19,419 nucleotides of DNA from DASQJL01 sp036380835 (GTDB taxonomy: Bacteria; Eisenbacteria; RBG-16-71-46; SZUA-252): assembly GCA_036380835.1 (NCBI GenBank), contig DASVDZ010000092.1:1-19419 (forward strand), given 5' to 3'. The translations under genes were made by a program, and so were the position numbers. The first letter of the stretch is position 1. Each line of letters opens with the position of its first letter. This document shows, one piece after another, positions 16,515 to 19,419 of the stretch. The notes below the pieces were generated by a model. That model did not search any database. It saw only the letters and a program-made list of their open reading frames with translations, and was not told the origin of the DNA.

Positions 16515-17264
16515 ATGGACTTCGGCCTCAAGGACAAGGTCGCGATCGTCACGGGCGGTGCCTCGGGGATCGGCGCGGCCGCGGCGCTCGAGCTGGCGCG
16601 GGAGGGGTGCCACGTTGCGGTCGTCGACCGACGCCCCGAGACGGACGCGGCCGCCGTCCTCGCGGGGATCGAAGCCGCGGGCCGTCGCGCCCGCTACGTT
16701 CCGGCGGACGTCCGCGACGCGGCGCTCGCCGAACGAGCGATCGGGGAGATCGCGGCGGCCTTCGGCCGGCTCGACGTCCTGGTGCACGCCGCGGGGATCC
16801 GCGACGACGCGGTGAGCTGGAAGATGACGGCCGCCCAGTGGGACGCCGTGATCGGCGTGAACCTGACCGGCTGCTTCCACTGGAACCGCGCCGCCGCCGC
16901 CGTGCTCCGGGAGCGCGGATGGGGGCGCATCGTCAACATCGCGTCCATCAACGGAATGCGCGGGAAGTTCGGGCAGTCGAACTACGCCGCGTCGAAGGGC
17001 GGCATGATCGCGCTGACCAAGACGCTGGCGCGCGAGCTCGGGCGGTTCCACGTGACGGCGAACGTGGTCGCGCCCGGCATGGTGCGGACGGCGATGACCG
17101 AAGCGCTGCCCCCGAAGGCGATCGAGGCGGCGCTCGGGGAGACGTTGGTGGGCCGGCTCGCGGAGCCCGAGGATTGCGCGGCGACCGTCGCGTTCCTCTG
17201 CTCGGAGCGCGCGGGCCACCTGACCGGGCAGGTCGTGCGCGTGGACGGAGGCCAGTACCTATGA
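16515..17264 (+). CDS. SDR-family dehydrogenase, possible 3-hydroxypimeloyl-CoA dehydrogenase
   Basis: Short-chain dehydrogenase/reductase of the FabG-like classical type, 249 aa. The cofactor motif is TGGASGIGAA (about 13-22), Asp37 in VVDRRP suggests NAD, NLTG holds the active-site Asn, and Ser in NIASINGMRG plus YAASKGG (Tyr-x-x-x-Lys) complete the catalytic tetrad. VRVDGGQYL at the end is typical. It lies between oah and dch and overlaps dch by four bases, so it very probably works on a pathway intermediate. The best-fitting missing step is oxidation of the Oah product 3-hydroxypimeloyl-CoA to 3-oxopimeloyl-CoA (inference). It could instead act on an alicyclic hydroxyacyl-CoA, like the BadH dehydrogenase of the Rhodopseudomonas-type route. 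Confidence 0.85.
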   Translation: MDFGLKDKVAIVTGGASGIGAAAALELAREGCHVAVVDRRPETDAAAVLAGIEAAGRRARYVPADVRDAALAERAIGEIAAAFGRLDVLVHAAGIRDDAVSWKMTAAQWDAVIGVNLTGCFHWNRAAAAVLRERGWGRIVNIASINGMRGKFGQSNYAASKGGMIALTKTLARELGRFHVTANVVAPGMVRTAMTEALPPKAIEAALGETLVGRLAEPEDCAATVAFLCSERAGHLTGQVVRVDGGQYL

Positions 17265-18037
17265 ACGGAACCGGCGACGGGTTGGTGCGAACCGGGATCG
17301 CGGAGGGCGTCGCGACGCTCACGCTCGATCACCCGCCCCTGAACATCATGACGCGGGCGCTGGTGCGCGAGCTCGGCGCGGCGGTGGGGTCCCTCGCCGC
17401 CCGAGAGGACCTCCGGGCGCTCGTGATCACGGCCGCCGGGAAGCACTTCTCGGCCGGCGCGGACGTGGGGGAGCATCTGCCGCCGTCCTACCGCGACATG
17501 ATCCCCGAGTTCGTCTCGACGATCGGGGCCGTCGCGGCGTTCCCCGTGCCGGTGATCGCCGCGGTGCGCGGCCGGTGTCTCGGCGGCGGCTTCGAGCTGG
17601 CGCAGGCCGCCGACCTGATCGTCGCCGGCGAGGGGGCGTCGTTCGGGCAGCCCGAGATCGCGCTCGGCGTGACGGCCCCGGCGGCCTGCGCGCTCCTCCC
17701 GCGCCTTGTCGCCCGCGGCGTCGCGGCGGAGCTCCTGTTCACGGGCGACGCGTGGAGCGCACGCCGCGCGCACGAGGTGGGGCTGGTCCAGCGCCTCACG
17801 GCCGACGATCGCGTCGAGGCGGAGGCCGCGACGCTCGCCGCGCGGTGCGCCCGCCTGAGCGCCGCCGCGCTACGCCTCACGAAGCGGACGATGACGGCCG
17901 CCGCAGGAGGCGGTCTCGGGACGGCGCTGCGCGCCGCCCAGGCGATCTACCTGGACGAGCTCATGCGGACCGAGGACGCGGTCGAAGGGCTCACAGCCTT
18001 CCTGCAGAAGCGCCCCCCGTCGTGGAGCCACCGGTGA
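17261..18037 (+). CDS. dch: Cyclohexa-1,5-diene-1-carbonyl-CoA hydratase
   Basis: Crotonase-family hydratase, 258 aa, adding water to the dienoyl-CoA made by benzoyl-CoA reductase to give 6-hydroxycyclohex-1-ene-1-carbonyl-CoA, the substrate of Had. Motifs: LTLDHPPLNIMTRAL at the N-terminus, KHFSAGADVGEHLPPSYRDMI (about 65-85; the EHLP segment after the oxyanion loop is typical of Dch), and VRGRCLGGGFELAQAADLIVAGEGASFGQPEIALGV. The catalytic-glutamate positions of ordinary enoyl-CoA hydratases are replaced as expected for this branch. Sequence alone would also allow a general enoyl-CoA hydratase; the neighbours decide it. Start overlaps the SDR stop (ATGA) and its stop overlaps the bcrC start (GTGA). 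Confidence 0.88.
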   Translation: MNGTGDGLVRTGIAEGVATLTLDHPPLNIMTRALVRELGAAVGSLAAREDLRALVITAAGKHFSAGADVGEHLPPSYRDMIPEFVSTIGAVAAFPVPVIAAVRGRCLGGGFELAQAADLIVAGEGASFGQPEIALGVTAPAACALLPRLVARGVAAELLFTGDAWSARRAHEVGLVQRLTADDRVEAEAATLAARCARLSAAALRLTKRTMTAAAGGGLGTALRAAQAIYLDELMRTEDAVEGLTAFLQKRPPSWSHR

Positions 18038-19203
18038 CGCGCCCGGCCGTATTCCCGGAGTGGCGAGGGCGAGACCTCGACGGGATGCTCCTCGCGTGCC
18101 TGGAGCTCGTCGAGGACGTCTCCTTCCCGACCGTGCGACGCTGGCGCGAGGCGGGTGGGCGCGTCGTCGGCCACTTCCAGGTCTACTTCCCGGAGGAGAT
18201 CGCCCACGCCGCCGGATGCCTCCCGCTCAAGGTGCGCGGCGCCCCGATCGAGGCCGGACAGGCCGACTCCCGCTTCGGCTCCTACCTCTGCTCGATCGTC
18301 AAGACGTCGCTCGAGCTGGCCCTGAGCGGCCGCGTCTCGCTCGATCTCTTCGTGACGCACCCGATCTGCGACGCCGCGCGGAACCTCGCGGCCGTCTGGG
18401 GGCGGAACGTGCCGTATCCGTGCCAGATCCTCTACCTGCCGCAGAACGCCGCGTCGCCGAGCGCGGCGACGTACCTGCGCGGGGAATACGACCGGCTCCG
18501 CCGCGTCGTGGAGACGATCGCCCGCCGTCCGGCGGACGACGCGGCGCTCCGGCGTTCGATCGCCTTGTTCAACGAGAATCGCGCGCTGCTTCGCGACCTC
18601 TACGCCATGAAGCGCGAGACGCCGTGGCAGGTCGCGGCCCACGAGGCGTACGCGCTCGTGGCGGTCGGCGGGCTGATCCCGCGCGAGGAGCACAACGATC
18701 TCCTCCGCGCGGCCCTTCCGCTCCTGCGCGCCCGGGAGGCGCACGCCCAGGACCGGATCCGCGTCGTCTTCGAGGGAGGATTCTGCGAGCAGCCGCCGCT
18801 CGACCTGATCCGGTCGATCGGACGCTCCTGCTACGTCGTGGACGACGACTTCCTGATCGGGATGCGCTGGATCCGGGAGGACGTCCCCGCCGGGGACGAT
18901 CCCCTCGCCGACCTGGCCGCCGCCTATCTCGAGCGCTCGAGCTACAGCCCGGTCCAGCACGACCCGAGGAAGCCCAAGGAGCGGATGCTGCTCCTTCGGG
19001 CGGATGAATCCGGGGCGCGCGCCGCGATCGTCGCCGCGGCCAAGATGTGCGAGCCCGGACTCGAGGAGCAGGTCGCGTACGTGCAGGCGCTCGACCAGGC
19101 GAAGCGGCCCTACTTCGTGACCGAGTTCGAGGAGAACATGACCACGTTCGAGCAGCTCGAGATCCAGCTCGAGACGTTCGTCGAGAACCTGATGTTCGAC
19201 TGA
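18034..19203 (+). CDS. bcrC: Benzoyl-CoA reductase, subunit C (2-hydroxyglutaryl-CoA dehydratase D-component family)
   Basis: One of two subunits forming the substrate-reducing half of the ATP-dependent class I benzoyl-CoA reductase, which dearomatises benzoyl-CoA with electrons from ferredoxin. 389 aa, matching the roughly 380-390 of BcrC/BadD rather than the 430-440 of BcrB. It belongs to the HgdB/FldC fold family: VVGHFQVYFPEEIAHAAGCLP (about 45-64), SYLCSIVK and THPICDAARN. Cys62, Cys86 and Cys112 are the likely iron-sulfur ligands. The C-terminus YFVTEFEENMTTFEQLEIQLETFVENLMFD is characteristic. The start is the GTG at 18034, overlapping the dch stop as GTGA; no ATG is available before residue 18. 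The next gene begins 8 bases after its stop and encodes subunit B. Confidence 0.92.
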   Translation: MTRPAVFPEWRGRDLDGMLLACLELVEDVSFPTVRRWREAGGRVVGHFQVYFPEEIAHAAGCLPLKVRGAPIEAGQADSRFGSYLCSIVKTSLELALSGRVSLDLFVTHPICDAARNLAAVWGRNVPYPCQILYLPQNAASPSAATYLRGEYDRLRRVVETIARRPADDAALRRSIALFNENRALLRDLYAMKRETPWQVAAHEAYALVAVGGLIPREEHNDLLRAALPLLRAREAHAQDRIRVVFEGGFCEQPPLDLIRSIGRSCYVVDDDFLIGMRWIREDVPAGDDPLADLAAAYLERSSYSPVQHDPRKPKERMLLLRADESGARAAIVAAAKMCEPGLEEQVAYVQALDQAKRPYFVTEFEENMTTFEQLEIQLETFVENLMFD

Positions 19204-19211
19204 GGGGCCCG

Positions 19212-19419
19212 ATGACCGAGAACGCGCCGAACCAAGAGAACGCGCCGAACCAAGGGAACGCGTCCCACCCCGAGAGCGCGCCGCATCCCGAGATCGTCGG
19301 GCGGGGCAACCGCGAGGGGGCGCGCCTCTTCCGCGCCTGGTTCGACGAACTGACCCGCGCGGCCGAGGAGGAACGGGGCGCCGCGTACGTCTTCGTCATG
19401 GGGAGCCTGGGCGAGCTGC
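19212..19419 (+). CDS. bcrB: Benzoyl-CoA reductase, subunit B (3' end cut off)
   Basis: Only the first 69 codons are in the window; the frame stays open to the right edge. After an unusual repetitive N-terminal segment (residues 3-26) the sequence turns into NREGARLFRAWFDELTRAAEEERGAAYVFVMGSLGEL. This resembles the start of BcrB/BadE proteins, where a Lys/Trp-containing helix precedes a VAY.FV.GN..EL strand. Position right after bcrC, with a gap of 8 bases, supports the call, since bcrC and bcrB are adjacent in known clusters. The ribosome binding site is GAGGGG (19202-19207). The catalytic cysteines would lie outside the window, so activity cannot be judged. Confidence 0.78.
   Translation, partial: MTENAPNQENAPNQGNASHPESAPHPEIVGRGNREGARLFRAWFDELTRAAEEERGAAYVFVMGSLGEL
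19218..19289 (+). repeat. Four tandem 18-bp repeats inside the start of bcrB
   Basis: Four consecutive 18-base units begin at 19218, 19236, 19254 and 19272. The first two are identical (GAGAACGCGCCGAACCAA); the third and fourth have drifted. They encode ENAPNQ, ENAPNQ, GNASHP and ESAPHP, a hydrophilic Asn/Pro-rich stretch placed before the conserved part of the protein. The pattern suggests recent in-frame tandem duplication by slippage. Confidence 0.9.

Overview
The window is GC-rich (about 70% by eye), densely coding DNA from a bacterium with two membranes: it has a TolC-type outer-membrane factor, a MacB-type permease and a lipoprotein. The benzoyl-CoA pathway genes point to an organism that degrades aromatic compounds without oxygen, probably a facultative anaerobe, because the reductase is the ATP-dependent class I type. 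I cannot fix the phylum from sequence alone. A proteobacterium or a GC-rich candidate phylum of the Eisenbacteria or Rokubacteria kind would both fit. I see no tRNA, rRNA, CRISPR array or insertion sequence.

Left third (1-6774, plus strand): a MacB-like tripartite efflux operon. It holds an ABC ATPase (cut by the left edge), a permease and a TolC-like outer-membrane protein, followed 8 bases later by a two-component pair: a membrane histidine kinase and an NtrC-type sigma-54 activator with an intact GAFTGA motif. Past the activator lie a strong inverted repeat and a sequence one base away from the sigma-54 -24/-12 consensus. These sit directly upstream of a small secreted, probably lipid-anchored protein with a calcium-loop-like motif. 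Together they look like one envelope-stress or efflux module with its own sensor and a likely target gene.

Middle (6775-13343): an M20-family metallopeptidase gene stands alone on the plus strand behind a TTGACA promoter candidate. It converges, across a long GC hairpin, on a minus-strand operon aceK-icd-asnB: isocitrate dehydrogenase kinase/phosphatase, its substrate NADP-isocitrate dehydrogenase (with the phosphorylatable serine kept), and glutamine-hydrolysing asparagine synthetase.

Right third (13601-19419, plus strand): a TetR regulator heads a tightly packed operon for the Thauera-type lower benzoyl-CoA pathway: had, oah, an SDR dehydrogenase, dch, bcrC and the start of bcrB. In reaction order, benzoyl-CoA reductase makes the dienoyl-CoA, Dch hydrates it, Had oxidises the alcohol, Oah opens the ring to 3-hydroxypimeloyl-CoA, and the SDR may oxidise that product. 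bcrA, bcrD and a ferredoxin are expected just past the right edge.

The 257-base divergent region between aceK and the TetR gene carries palindromes resembling a TetR operator. This suggests, but does not prove, that aromatic degradation (which ends in acetyl-CoA) and the isocitrate branch-point switch are controlled together.
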